DNA from: Dysidea avara
Taxonomy: Eukaryota; Porifera; Demospongiae; Dictyoceratida; Dysideidae
Reading direction: 5' to 3'
DNA: 64,000 nucleotides
Assembly (NCBI RefSeq): GCF_963678975.1
Contig: NC_089276.1
Span: 434,001-498,000, forward strand
In this document: in pieces, positions 26,501 through 37,906 of the stretch
How positions within the stretch are numbered: position 1 is the first letter of the stretch
Layout of the letters: each line of letters starts with the position of its first letter
Notes under the pieces: generated by a model
What the model saw: the letters and a program-made list of their open reading frames with translations, nothing else
What the model was told of the DNA's origin: nothing
The model's database searches: none
Program-made: the position numbers and the translations under genes

Positions 26501-27816
26501 TAAAATTATTTGTTTCGTTAGCATTTAGAGTACTGTATGGAGGGAAACTTTGGTATCATTAAAATTTGGCGAATGATCATAAATTCGCCAAATTTTTCCC
26601 ATCCAAATATTTTTGCTGGTGAAGAAAACAGCAAACCAAGCCTCAGACTAATTATAATCAATGTTCTTCTCAATCAAGGGCTACTGGTCCAGGCATCACG
26701 CTAGAGCAAGGCTTGCCTCGACTATACCTCACTAAGCAGCTAGCTAGCTACTGTACACGTAGCTAGTACCCTCAAACCTCACCTCGAAGCAGGTGTGACA
26801 AGTAACAAGTCCTACCATATTAAGTATGATACTCACCATTCCAGAGGGTGTAGATCTACCGTTAGTTGATAGCTGACTCCAGGTGCCGGAGAGGCGTGGC
26901 ACTACCAGTTCTCGCTTCAAATACAGCAATTAGTAATCTAATTAATTAAATAGGGCGTGTGCTTTGCTAATAATTAGCCAAATTTTATTTCGCCAAAAGT
27001 GATATTTTGCTTGATTCGCCAAAGTTTCCCTCCGTACGGTAATATCAGAAGCCAGATTTTTTGCGATCAACATCATTGTGGGAAAGTTTGATGTGATCCT
27101 GTGACACCTCTTCAAACGATCCCTCCAAATTAGGGACACAATAGAAAACCTTAGGCCTCATAGCAAACCGACAACTTGTGTTATGCATACTAACTAGTTA
27201 GGTACATGTTTGCACTACAGATGTCATGATGAGTTGTTGTGTCAGTATACAGGTCTCTTGTAGATCTCAACATGCTGGTAATAATAGGCCAAATACAATT
27301 AATATGTGAGATTGAGCCTTCTGAAATATATGGACAACTTCCTTATAACAAAAATCAAAATGTCAGTTATTTAGAGGTATATCTTTTGTACCGGGAGCTC
27401 ATCTTTGGACTCAATGAGCTCCTGTTTGTACATACCCAACTAATGGTTCAATGATTGTTAGATAATGTTTCTACTAAGGTTTAAGGAGCAGTTTTGTTCC
27501 TGATATTCAATTCTATAGATCGTAGCTAAGTTTCTATGTCACAGGGTCGGTTATATGTCATGGAATCCCTACCCCTCTGTGTGATATATGTGTACACGTT
27601 CATCTATTCACACAGGTCAGCGTTGCCATGGTGATAAAGCAGATGAAGGAGAACAGCAAGAAGGCTATTGAGTTGCTATTGGCAACCATCCCACTGATAG
27701 CCCAGCAGGACTGGCAGGATACCATAGCAACCAACAAGGTGTGCTCTATTACACACTGAGTGACATTAGTGTGTCCCCTACAGGAAACTGTGAAGACATC
27801 AGTGTTGTTGATGTAG
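20508..27816 (+). CDS. MTAP: S-methyl-5'-thioadenosine phosphorylase, six exons
   Basis: Cleaves methylthioadenosine with phosphate to adenine and methylthioribose-1-phosphate, the first step of methionine salvage, in the cytosol. Exons: 20508-20525, 20575-20661, 24302-24360, 24840-25353, 27616-27738, 27784-27816; all GT-AG, phases 0, 0, 2, 0, 0, total 834 nt = 277 residues (human 283). Motifs: phosphate loop [15 protein letters not shown] (residues 7-21; Ser13 replaces the usual Thr), [11 protein letters not shown] (55-65), [14 protein letters not shown]-like [32 protein letters not shown] and the base-binding TDYDCW (D215, D217). The first exon codes only six residues, MARAVK. Introns 1 and 5 are 49 and 45 nt, whereas introns 2 and 4 are 3.6 and 2.3 kb and hold two copies of one MITE. 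Reading through the exon 4 donor gives a stop after nine codons. No coding lesion is seen. Confidence 0.95.
21005..21469. mobile_element. Inverted-repeat element, AGTCTGGTGCCGC ends
   Basis: Left end AGTCTGGTGCCGCCGACC and right end GGTCAGCGGCACCAGACT are inverted, and both sides carry CCTAAATAGGGTC inside. About 465 bp, in MTAP intron 2, without coding sequence. Its GGTCTGGTG-like ends resemble the element at 38165-38490. Confidence 0.7.
22156..22699. mobile_element. MITE family B, copy 1 (MTAP intron 2)
   Basis: Ends TACCGTATGGAGGGAAACTT and CCAAAGTTTCCCTCCGTACG are inverted, followed inside by AATTTGGCGAATTTGG-type subterminal repeats. A second copy is at 26531-27041 with the same internal order (CAAACCAAGCCTC, GTACACGTGGTA, AGCTGACTCCAGG). 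Non-coding; superfamily not assigned. Confidence 0.85.
23500..23552. repeat. Small perfect-arm palindrome
   Basis: GTAAAGCGTATCAGTTCACG and CGTGAACTGATATCCTTTAC are inverted around an ~11-base loop (TGGGCTTGTCCTA). The copies of GATCAAAACAAT...GGCGCCTGTACA near 23605 and 23947 belong to a dispersed repeat on its right side. In MTAP intron 2. Confidence 0.7.
25471..25990. mobile_element. Outer inverted-repeat element in MTAP intron 4
   Basis: Left end AATAATTTGACGGGGGAAAT and right end TTCCCCCCCGTTATATTATT are inverted, with TTTTGAC next to them on both sides. It contains the separate element at 25511-25857, so it was inserted first. Confidence 0.65.
25511..25857. mobile_element. PIF/Harbinger-like MITE nested in the previous element
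   Basis: Ends GGCCACTACAACTAAATCTT and AAGATTTAGTTGAAGTGGCC with a further inverted TTTGTTTCTTGGGC, flanked by TTA on both sides (25508-25510, 25858-25860). A 3-bp TTA target site with GG...CC termini fits the PIF/Harbinger superfamily. 347 bp, non-coding. Confidence 0.8.
26531..27041. mobile_element. MITE family B, copy 2 (MTAP intron 4)
   Basis: Same ends as at 22156 (TACTGTATGGAGGGAAACTT and CCAAAGTTTCCCTCCGTACG) and the same internal blocks, with small deletions relative to copy 1. Same orientation in the same gene. Confidence 0.85.
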
Positions 27817-28900
27817 AGAGGTGTGTGTTTTGGTGACACTAAATTTATAATTTTGAGTTTAAATTTGTAAATTTTTCAATCAAAGAGGTGTATATATACA
27901 TACTAAATGATGTACTACATTTACATTAGTGACAACAGTTACCAAACATGTTTCATTGTAACACAAACTGGTGTTCAAGATAACTAGCAGATGGTTGATA
28001 TCTAAGGCAGTGTGTATTGAACATAGCTGTTACCATGACAACAGTGTGTCCAATGGTACCACAAGACCAAACATCATAAACTGTTGTGGAGACACACTGG
28101 TTTTACCACATCAACCTGACAAGGTGATGCTGTACAAGTTCTTACTCTCAACCTATAGTGATTGCTGTTCTAATTGGGTCACCGTAATAACATCACCAGC
28201 AGCTGTCCAAACCAACAACTCTCATCCCTTATTGAGCTGGTACTGGTATTCAGTGTATCCACTGTGTATTACTGGATGGCACAAGTTTCATTAATATCTA
28301 TCTATTATAGTCCCAGGATACTAGTGCAGGTATCACAGCTCAGTGAGGTGTCGTTACTAGTAATATCATATAGCTGTGCTAGTTCTCACAAATCAATACA
28401 AGCCTTACCTGATCAATGGTAACTCTTTATGGCACCACCATACTTGATACATCATTGACCACACCCACAGACCTCATGTGATCTTTATTGCAATGACAGG
28501 TTAGTCCAATATATTTGGTACAGGCGTTTGCATAACAATTATATTATGGAAACTGAATGAGACTTAAAGAAAGTATGAGACTAAAGAAAACACTTTAATA
28601 TCACTACCAAAAAAAATTGCAACAGGCAACGTCTTGCAATTCACTGTAGCTACACAACCAAACACAACACCAGCTGGATTTGAATTTTGATTCACAAGAA
28701 ATATGTGAATAACACTTGCTTCTTAGCTAGGTGTTGTGTTGGGGTGGTTAAAGGAGGCTACACTAAGGAACTACTGACATCACATACTGGACCATCAACT
28801 ACTATACTATCTGAACTATATAGTTACCATACTTGCTATGATATTAGTGTACATGATCTTGAGAGTAAATTCACAATGAACATAACATTGGGGCGAGCCC
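27817..28900. other. Downstream of MTAP: no gene
   Basis: No clear AATAAA is found within about 200 bp of the MTAP stop; variant signals may be used. The 27971-28422 open frames have no splice-supported continuation and no domain. Nothing else is recognised. Confidence 0.35.
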
Positions 28901-29000
28901 CACACTAGCGGGTCGCCCACGTAAATTTCGTGTCATCAACCATGCGCAAACAATTACAAAAGAAATTGGAAAACTTACCGAATTAATACCCACTATACTC

Positions 29001-29190
29001 CATGCCACGGTAAAGTAAACGGCGAAGATTACAGCACTTCCATATATGCTCATGTCATCGACCATGTCACGGAAAATAAACGGCATAGATTACAGCACTT
29101 CCATATATGCTTGTGTCATCGACCATGTCAGGGAAAAATAAACGGCGTAGATTACAGCATTGCTCGTCTCGTCTACCACGCCGCAACACG
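29001..29190. repeat. About 62-bp unit repeated roughly three times
   Basis: Each unit contains CCATGTCACGGAAAATAAAC, GATTACAGCACTTCCATATA and TGTCATCGA, with the last unit diverging. The repeat lies just before a short basic open frame at 29211-29429. Confidence 0.75.
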
Positions 29191-29210
29191 TGTCGTCAAC
29201 CATGAAATAA

Positions 29211-29429
29211 ATGTCGTTCTCCATGATGGATAGGGAAGAACGCCTTAGAAGAAAACAGTATAGATTGAGAAGAGATCGAGAAACTCCAGAGGTAGCAGAA
29301 GAAAGACGAAGGAGAAACAGAATATCAGAGAAGATGTGCTCAATTTACACAAGAGCAAAGGGACACAATCATACAGCAGAGAAGGCAGAATTAGTACATT
29401 TGTTGTATAAAACTTACAAAAATATTTGA
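29211..29429 (+). CDS. Short basic protein fragment, possibly transposon-derived
   Basis: 72-residue frame very rich in Arg, Glu and Lys (REERLRRKQYRLRRDRETPE, VAEERRRRNR). Arg/Glu-rich heads of this kind occur at the N-terminus of some animal Helitron-like and other transposon proteins, but nothing downstream supports a helicase or Rep domain. I do not recognise a function; it may be a remnant or chance. Confidence 0.2.
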   Translation: MSFSMMDREERLRRKQYRLRRDRETPEVAEERRRRNRISEKMCSIYTRAKGHNHTAEKAELVHLLYKTYKNI

Positions 29430-30803
29430 GTATATTATGATTAGTAATTGCTGTTCATAAAATATTAAACTGAATCCTATACAACTGATAAAAAATACAA
29501 CTGATATATGATCTAAATTCACTACCACATTCTTGCAGATGGTTTATATGTGCATATCATACTAACAATAACTATTGTGACTCATTTACACGATTTGTTT
29601 ATATTGATAGTGCTTCAAATGTTGGTGTAGTAACAAATGCTCATGTGAATACCAATCACAACATGTACAGCGTCATGTGCCCGTGACCCTGCAGTCATTG
29701 TCAAGATTACAGAATTTCATGCTGAATTGGCTTCATTGAATCCAGTCCACTGTTCAATATGTCTTGAAAAATTCCCAAGCATTTTAACAGCCCTGCCCAT
29801 ACCTACCTTAAGTGGTGGGTTAGTGCTCAAGCCACATTTGAACCCCGTACTTTTATATAATGTGCTTATCTTCCATTAGCATGAATGGCTAGATAATAAG
29901 AACGACATTCGATTATGAGCTATACTCCAAACAGCATTGCCTGTAAAACTATAATAATCATGAATAAATGAATTACCCACAACATATTATTACCTAGCCA
30001 TAGCTTCTAAATTCCCTCCACGATGCTGCTAGCATCTGCCTAGTAACACAGTCAGCCATGATTGTGTTTAACATGTAGTCCAGTAAGGTGTATCTTAGTG
30101 GTACTTATAGTACTGTAATGTTCTATACATTTTGTCTGGTGACCATTTCCGCCCGAAATTGTGTGGTCTGTTTGTCTGCTAAGGTCACTGCTACTCATCC
30201 TGCCCCCACACAACATCATTCACCACAGACACAAAGCTACATGAATACACTATTATGTATATTAAATTTCAGCACTCTAAATCAAAGACGTCTACTTTAT
30301 GGGCTGATTTTCCCAGTTTGTGTGATAAGTGTATATAAGTCAATAGAAAATGCGTTTCACCTAATAACACATTATTTTGATTTGTTAGAAGTAGTCTGAG
30401 GAGGAGCTAGCGCTGTTGCCAATGTCTAATACTTCCAAGGAACAGCAAGTTTTCTCATAAGGAGTTCAAGTCCAAAGGACATCTATCTCAGAGTTACATT
30501 TTCTTGCAGAAGACTTGGCACATATTACTAACACTACAACTGACAAGTGTGACACTAACATGTCACTACACTATGAGTAATGAAGTGGATTAGGTACCTC
30601 AAATTAAAGTTAATACCAAGACCATGCATGCAAAAATGCTATTTAACAGTTCAGTTTTTGAATGTGGGGGTGTTTAAATCCATGCTCGACAAGTTATTAG
30701 ATTAGATCAGTACATAAGACACACTCAGACACTCATAACCTCAGTAAAGTCACTTCTCTAAATCCACCATCTATAACTCATGCTAAGACCTATATCACTA
30801 TTA
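29430..30803. other. No gene recognised
   Basis: AT-rich, non-coding in appearance. The 30088-30399 open frame is hydrophobic and Cys-rich but has no domain or splice support. Confidence 0.3.
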
Positions 30804-31623
30804 CAGTGAAACCTCATTAATGCAGCCATAAAACAGGTTTTCAACAAACAACTGCTGGATAATTGCTGTAACAACAATTTACACTATGACAATGTGAGAG
30901 GCAGCACAGTACTGGAGATACAATGGCTGGTAATAGCATGAAGTACCATAATTATGTGCAGGAAGTTTGGCAAGCAGAATATAATAATTTGCATTTGACA
31001 AGTGCATGTCAAATGAAACAGAGTCCCGCATGGTACCAAATTGTGTGCTAGCTACGTATGTATGTATGTGGCTTCTCATTTACAAAGATTTATAGACATT
31101 TATCTTGTTGGTCTGCATACTGGAGAGACTCTTTCATGTAAAACGGAGGACACTTATTCAATACCTTAGCCAGTGCAGCAAAAGGGAACATTCTCCATGC
31201 AAGTAGCTATTATCTCTGTTGTGTGTATCTTTACTTCCTACAAGTGAAAGAGTAGGATATTATTTTAACCTGTGATATTACAGACACTGCAGGCCAACTG
31301 ATGTCCAGTACATCTACTACCTCAACTTGTGCCTGTTCAATATTAATAAAATTGGCGAGATTTTAATTTGGCAATATTGTAAGTGTCCGTCAAATCGCCT
31401 AGTTTAATTCCACACCAATATTTCTGCTCATAGAATAGGTAAGGTTTTTTAGAAGCAGCAACTCTTGTTGTAATACCTTGACTGTCTGCTCAGTTGGCCC
31501 CTTTCTTGAGGTAATATTGTGTTACAGCTGTAGTTTACCAGGCCCTATTAAATCAATGTGGCAGCCATCTAGACTTGGCCACTATAACAATTAATGAGGT
31601 GGCCACTAGATGAGGCTTTACTG
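30804..31623. mobile_element. pogo/Tigger-like inverted-repeat element, 820 bp
   Basis: Left end CAGTGAAACCTCATTAATG and right end GATGAGGCTTTACTG, flanked by TA on both sides. The CAGTG...CTG termini with TA target site fit a Tc1/mariner pogo-type non-autonomous element. No transposase frame inside. Confidence 0.7.
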
Positions 31624-31630
31624 TATGTTA

Positions 31631-31826
31631 CAAGCTATAATACGGGATACTCCTCAGTCACTAAGGTATTGATACTATACAAGCTATAATACGGGATACT
31701 CCTCAGTCACTAAGGTATTGATACTATACAAGCTATAATACGGGATACTCCTCAGTCACTAAGGTACTGATACTATACAAGCTATAATACGGAATACTCC
31801 TCAGTCACTAAGGTACTGATACTATA
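31631..31826. repeat. 49-bp tandem repeat, four copies
   Basis: Unit begins CAAGCTATAATACGGGATAC and ends GATACTATA; copies 1-2 have GGTATTG and 3-4 GGTACTG. It abuts the right end of the preceding element. Confidence 0.95.
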
Positions 31827-33179
31827 AAGGTACAGAGGAACTTCAACCACACATCATCAATTAGCTGCTACTTATTGCATATAATATTTCTTAATTGTAT
31901 CAGAAGGTTGTGAAGCTTCAACCCAACCATCTACGAAAATATTTATTGGTGAGATTAGCCACTGGACGGCATGTCTGGTATTATGGGATGCCATCGTGTG
32001 GATGCTCTTGGTGTCCTGATGTGGATGACTGTTTAATGTGACTTGAGTTTGTAGGAATTTAGTCAGTTATACCATACACCATAACATTTCTAACAATATT
32101 ACAGTACCTGCTTGATGGGTTATGATGCTTCAACTGTACTGCATGTTCACCTGTGATCTACAGACTTGGTGTCTCAGCTTCTAGTAACTTGATTTATGCT
32201 GGGAAACAGGTAGGGAGGTAAGGCCAGCTCTAAATGAACAGCGTTAATAGGCAATTACACATAATATACAATGTCAAACATACCTTACAAGCAGCAAGTA
32301 CATAATCTCCATGGAGAGCAAATTGTTAACCAACTCCTGCAGTGCAGTATACAATAATATGATGTCATATGTTACTACTCTAAGAGGTACTATATAGATC
32401 ACAATGTTTAACTACTAGTATTGCCTCTACTGGCTACATGTTTATATGGTAGATAACTTCTACTGCATCTTTACTCAGCAGGTGGACCACTCACAAATAT
32501 GAATCAGTCACAAAGTACATATGGCTGATCATTTTATACAACATTGGGTCACCTAGCTCACATGCAAGACAAATAATGATGGTCTCCCACAATGGAAATT
32601 TGACAACTATTAATACTGTTAAATGAACTCCCAAGTTTGGCTGCTGGGAGCTCTGTGGTTCAAGTCACACTTTTTATGCAAGATAATTTGTTCCATATGT
32701 TTTCTGTTGTCTTGGATATGGGAGGCCATGAAACCTTACACATTTTACGTAAAATTGTCAATATACATGTAATAACAATGATGATGCTAATTTGGCTAAA
32801 CTTAATTTGCTTTGTTGGGATACAGCGAGATCAACAGACGTACCTCAGTGATCCAGCGTTGAGGCCATCAAGGCTCCACCAATGAACAAATAGCACCAAT
32901 TCAACCAGATGTTCACTACCTTATTAGGAACATGTCGCAGCTGTCAGGATCTTTCCCTAGAATGCACATCATACACTTATCATTAAACAGGAAAAATATA
33001 AATTTGATGATCTCAAATCAAACTTTAAATTTATAATTTTTCTTTATTTACTTTTTTGTAACATAATTATAACTGGTGAACTCGTACTACCACATCAAAA
33101 GGCCACAGACATATAAGCATTACAAATTTTGCTTCTCTACAATCAATCCAGTCACTACAAAAAATATATCCGTTATGAC
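31827..33179. other. No gene recognised
   Basis: Unassigned AT-rich sequence. The 32637-32885 open frame starts from a non-ATG codon and has no domain; it is not called. Confidence 0.3.
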
Positions 33180-33560
33180 ATTACCATCAGCAGGGGGAAG
33201 CCATATTGTACTACCACTAATCAACACCTTGCACTGTTAGATGAGACACAAAGGTAAGTCCATTGTACATACTGTGGTATGTCAAAAGGGCTGAAGCAAC
33301 ATTTAACAGTGCAAGCTTGTATTATTGACTGCATTAGGTAGGCATGGTAACCAGTAGAATATTAATTTGATAAAATTTCATAGTAATTTATACTGAAGGT
33401 GCTTTTGGGCTTGGTCATACTTTACCAATACTACCAAGGCACCATGAGACTGGTTTTTGGTCAATTTTTTTTTGTGAGAAAGCACAATCCTCCATGATCC
33501 TATACTGTATGATAAATACACTCCTGGAACCACAGATAAGGTAAGGTAGAGTATGATCGG
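33180..33560. repeat. Dispersed repeat family A, copy 2
   Basis: Blocks such as GTAAGTCCATTGTACATACT, then further on GGTGCTTTTGGGCTTGGTCA, ACCAATACTACCAAGGC and CCTCCATGATCC, match 43940-44360 in the same order. Non-coding. Confidence 0.7.
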
Positions 33561-33907
33561 CCCTGACAACCAGGCCATGACTTCTGCCTCACTATCTAAG
33601 CACTAGTTCAGTTTTGTGGCCAAATACACTTCAAAAACTTGAAGTGATTGGTCCAGTGGTATACTACTGGTGGACAAGATGTATAGGATTGGCCGGAGTA
33701 TAGCTTATCAAAAACATTAGCCTGTGACAAGGCAACTGAAAGCCTGTCAATATACAGGAACTTCATGTTATCACTAACGTATGCACACATCATGTACCAG
33801 TGCAGACGTCTGCAGTTATTTGATTACATAACACCACAAGTGACTCAATAACTGTAACCATGTTAATTATGGTCACTATAGTGACCATAGTCACCTGTAT
33901 AGGACGT

Positions 33908-34092
33908 CTGTGTGTAGTGTGTTGTGTGTGCGTACGTGCGTGCAGTGGGTATGTGTAGTGTGTGTGTTGCATGTGTGTGTGAGTGCATTGTGGTGTGTGT
34001 GTGTGAGTGCATTGTGGTGTGTGTGTGTGAGTGCATTGTGGTGTGTGTGTGTGTGTGTGCGTGTGTGTATGCATGGTGTATGTAGGTGTGCT
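33908..34092. repeat. GT-rich minisatellite
   Basis: Alternating TG tracts with three near-identical units of about 24 bp (GTGTGTGTGAGTGCATTGTG). Open frames through it (Thr-His repeats) are repeat artefacts. Confidence 0.9.
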
Positions 34093-34770
34093 GCACGCAT
34101 AAATAATGTCATGTGTGTGGTATGTATGGAATAAGCTTGTAATATCAGATACCTTCATCTCGTTGAAGACTACACAACCCACTAAACATTTTCATAAAAC
34201 TGTGAATTGCTTTACAACACAATCAATGTCCACAACAAGATCCTACACAAACCGCATACACACTAGACCATACCTAGTTCCTGTTTACGTCCTGAAGGTT
34301 CTCCAAAATATTTCACTAAACTACAATAACCATTGTTGTCCACAAATGGAATTTGGCTAATGGTGTGTACGGATGTCCACTTACTACAATGATGTGTCAT
34401 ATAAATTGTAATACAGCCTTTAGCTGAGGAAACAGCACCAATACCGCACTGTTATCACGCCATGGGACAAGCGCCAGTTATATACCACTTATCAACACCT
34501 GGATATTTCATGTAAAAATCATTATCCAAGAATAACAAGCTTGACTTACTATTTTAATTACTGGCCAGTCAGCGCTTTTCCAGGTAGGCTATGCCATGCG
34601 TAGACCATTGTAGATAGACAGACCTAATAGAATACATATACAAGATACAGACGGACAGACAGACAGCTCATGTCCACATTGAATGGTATACAATAATCAG
34701 TGTTACTGGGTAAATCAATAGCTATATTTAGTACAGCCACATAGTTATTGAAGCTTATCTTAAGTCTAAG

Positions 34771-35032
34771 ATGAAGACTGGCATGGCAGGTAATCGTGCA
34801 GGTAACTGATATCGGAATGCCATCTCAACTACTGGCATGTGACAGCTGTGCAACTACCAAGGCTATGACAACCTGTGGTTAACAGTGAGAAGCCATGCAA
34901 CAACACGCCACAATGTCGCGATATCTGTTGAGTGGGAGAAATCGACCACACACAATAAGCTAATTATCACCAGTAGCTCTACACAGAGAGAGGTCATTGC
35001 TTGGATACATGTATATTGTGCGATCATTAATT

Positions 35033-35120
<88 letters not shown>

Positions 35121-35822
35121 GGCACACATCGGTGTGTGTTTGTGTGCACACCTGCGTGTGCATCATACGTACTGTGTATTGAGTGTGAACAGTAACATGG
35201 TTAATGGTAACAGTAACATGTCATAGTTTGGACATGCAAACACCCATTGAATAGTGTCCTGATCATCAAGGTGTCGTGTCCACCTCAGCCGGTTTTATGT
35301 ACTAAGGGACCTTAACTATAAGTGTCTGGATTATGTAGGTATCCTCAAGTGTCCACATTAACAGGTTCCAGTGTACTGAGTCAGCTACACATGGCAAATG
35401 TCACCTGATTAGCTGATAGTTGTACATACACTAGTTGTAGTGTCAATAAGAAGTAGCTAATAGATATGCCAGGTTAGGAAAGTGATACAAATTAGGCATC
35501 AAAGAGTGAAGATGAAGAACTACAAGGCCACACAATACAGCTCATTATTGGATGGCAACTAAACAGCAATGCTAGCACATGTTAAATCTCTCACTAATGC
35601 CAAGAGACTATACCTACCACAGGAATGGCGGCAAATTCACTGCTGGGACAAGGAATTCTATAAAGTGAGTGGGTGAGAGTTAACCAAAAGGTTGGGCTAG
35701 CTGAAACCTGATCTATGTCATAATAACTCTCTCACTAACCAACCTACGCCCAGGAATGTGGCTTATCCACAACACCAAAAGAGAGGGCTAAGACAGACTT
35801 TATGCCGCCATTGCTCTTATGA
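34771..35822 (+). CDS. Unrecognised small protein, three exons (predicted)
   Basis: Exons 34771-34801, 35567-35664 and 35754-35822 join at GT-AG sites with matching phases (1, then 0) into 65 residues. The protein starts MKTGMAGNRAAMLAHVKSLT, continues KRLYLPQEWRQIHCWDKEFY, and ends ECGLSTTPKERAKTDFMPPL plus two residues. An AATAAA signal lies 56 nt past the stop (35878-35883). The middle is rich in W, Y, H and R like a conserved small protein, but I cannot name a family. Intron 1 contains a long (GT)n tract. It lies on the same strand as MTAP and TRAPPC5. The first exon is the weakest part; exons 2 and 3 with the poly(A) signal are better supported. Confidence 0.45.
35034..35118. repeat. (GT)n microsatellite, 85 bp
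   Basis: Pure alternating G and T, in intron 1 of the predicted small gene. Likely highly polymorphic and able to adopt Z-DNA. Confidence 0.98.
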
Positions 35823-37906
35823 AAATGGCGTGATTTTTACATCAAATAGAAACCGCAAGTCACTTTAAACAAAAAATAATAAACAGGGAAATATGAATTA
35901 CACTGCAAAGTGGGTAAACATCCGAATCCATTCCCACCTCCATTATGTGGTTTTTACTCCCCAAACATCTTCAACAACAACATCTGGTCGATACGAATGT
36001 TATTTCAAACAATAACAAGGACGCCAAAACTGTTACTTTATACTATTTAAGCAAAAGTTGGCTTTACAATATGTAATTACGACACACATGCACACACACA
36101 CACACTTCAAAAGATGCAACAACGATAGCCACATGAAACATTCAAATACTATGCATGATGTATAGTGGAACTTCTTTAACCTCCTTAATAAGGATATTTT
36201 GGTGTAACAATAAAACTTTACCTCCATAAAAGAAAACAACAAAAATGGGCCAAAAATTCTGAAGTGATCGTAATAGAGAGGTTACATATAGATGAACACA
36301 CATTTCAAATGCAATGGAGAGATATACAAGCATGTGTGTAATTAATTAGAATGTGCAAAGTTACGGCAGTAACACACATGCACACACACACATACACAGC
36401 CATACCGTTAACGACCGAAGTCTGGCAATATTAACTGCTGCCAATTATCATCATCATTCCTTATTAGTTAAATTATTAGTTGCTGTGACCAACGGTAGCG
36501 AGGGCTGGGAGCATCCACAAAACACCGACCACCATTGACTGTACTGAGTGGTGTACCTTGTGTCAATGGTGATGAGGGTTTTGTGAATCCTACCAGTTAC
36601 CTTGCTCAATTGACTTAGTGGCAGTAGCTTCGGCATGAACCATACCAGTCATAGCCCGCACTTCTTTGTTTCTCAAATGACCACAGAAAATAACATCACA
36701 TGACTTTTATACGGCCCTACGGTGGAGATAAGTATGATGAATTACTTTATGATAACAAAACAATTACTAACATGCAACTACTGAACACTTCACTACTATA
36801 ACACATACACACATACTACACATCTTACAGTGACACAATTGCTACATATTGAAGTGGAGCCAACAGAAGGTTACACCACTAAACACTCAGGTCCACACAT
36901 GTATGTCAATTACACTAGTTATAAGGTGCTAATACAACACGTGCAGTACCTTCTGGTCACATTCACTGGACTACATTACTGATAATAGACCTCTAATAGG
37001 TGACGGAAGAGTATGGTGGGTGTTCGCCCACTTCAGCGACACAACATTCACCGCGACTACAGCTAGCAAAAGACATCACATCTCTGCGGCCTCATTGTCG
37101 CTCATGGACAAATTTGCACGCACGGCCCAACTATTTGTTATCCCACGAAAACGCTATCTTTACGGCTAAACCACTTTGCTACCTGACCCGCTATAAACGC
37201 GAGTTTGAGGGGGCTGCAGAGCGCTAGTTATTGTTAGGGCCGGCTTATTAATTAGCTGTGGTTAGAACCGATATGTTTGATGTGTAGCAGCTACCTGAGA
37301 GTCGTGGTCGTGTTGAAATGGCACGTGTCTGCACAGTGCTGAATTATAAATTACTTTAACTAATTAGGATAACAAGTAGGCAATTGTAGCTTGTGTTAGT
37401 GTCTTGGCTGGGTCTAAGTGTAGAGTCTAGTTGGTCTATGGCTGCTGTCGCTCGATGGCTGTGCAGTCTCTGAGTGGCTCCATCTTTTTCCCGGGCTAGA
37501 TGGACTGCCCTTGCCACCACCGTACTTGGACTACGTTCGTACGCCTTGTTCGTACGTCTGCCGTCCTCACGACCAATGTTACTGTGCTAGACAACTGGTG
37601 TGTGAGCTAAGAATACTGAAGCCCGCTAATTCTCTTTGTCGAGATACGGAGCTTGCCCGCAAGTACATCTCGAGGTGCATTTCCTTCATGAAAGCCTTGA
37701 AACTTATAGTGCTGACTAAAAATGCGCATGCGTATTTTGGGTCTAAATGTACATGCAGCTGTTCTGTACATTCCCATCATAGATATGGTCCCATGTACAG
37801 TGGTGCTTAAAATAAACAACACTAGCAAGCACGAAATATTTATAAATATCACTGACTACGTTGCTTATGTAACCGCCCACACAACGGTGCATTAACTAGA
37901 ATAGTG
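35823..37906. other. Region upstream of TRAPPC5: possible exons not resolved
   Basis: 36960-37260 and 37430-37810 are richer in CG than their surroundings, as expected of promoter or exon sequence. A frame without ATG at 37424-37810 reads LPPPYLDYVRTPCSYVCRPH and later CRDTELARKYISRC, but its start shares about 35 bp with a dispersed repeat at 420-455, and no splice partners were found. On the minus strand near 36708 a TATAAAAG box precedes a frame with MTGMVHAEATATKSIEQ and a donor. None is firm enough to call. Confidence 0.3.

Noticed and set aside
35034..35118. A regulatory or structural RNA in the (GT)n tract
   Set aside because: A plain dinucleotide repeat explains it.
33863..35166. Thr-His and Val-Cys repeat proteins
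   Set aside because: Translations of GT microsatellite sequence.
36440..36720. A TATA-driven minus-strand gene (MTGMVHAEATATKSIEQ...)
   Set aside because: A TATAAAAG box and a donor are present, but the possible second exon soon meets a stop and no further exons or family were recognised.
37511..37810. A 99-residue coding frame upstream of TRAPPC5
   Set aside because: It has no ATG, its start overlaps a dispersed repeat, and no splice partner or domain was found. Kept only as an unresolved region.
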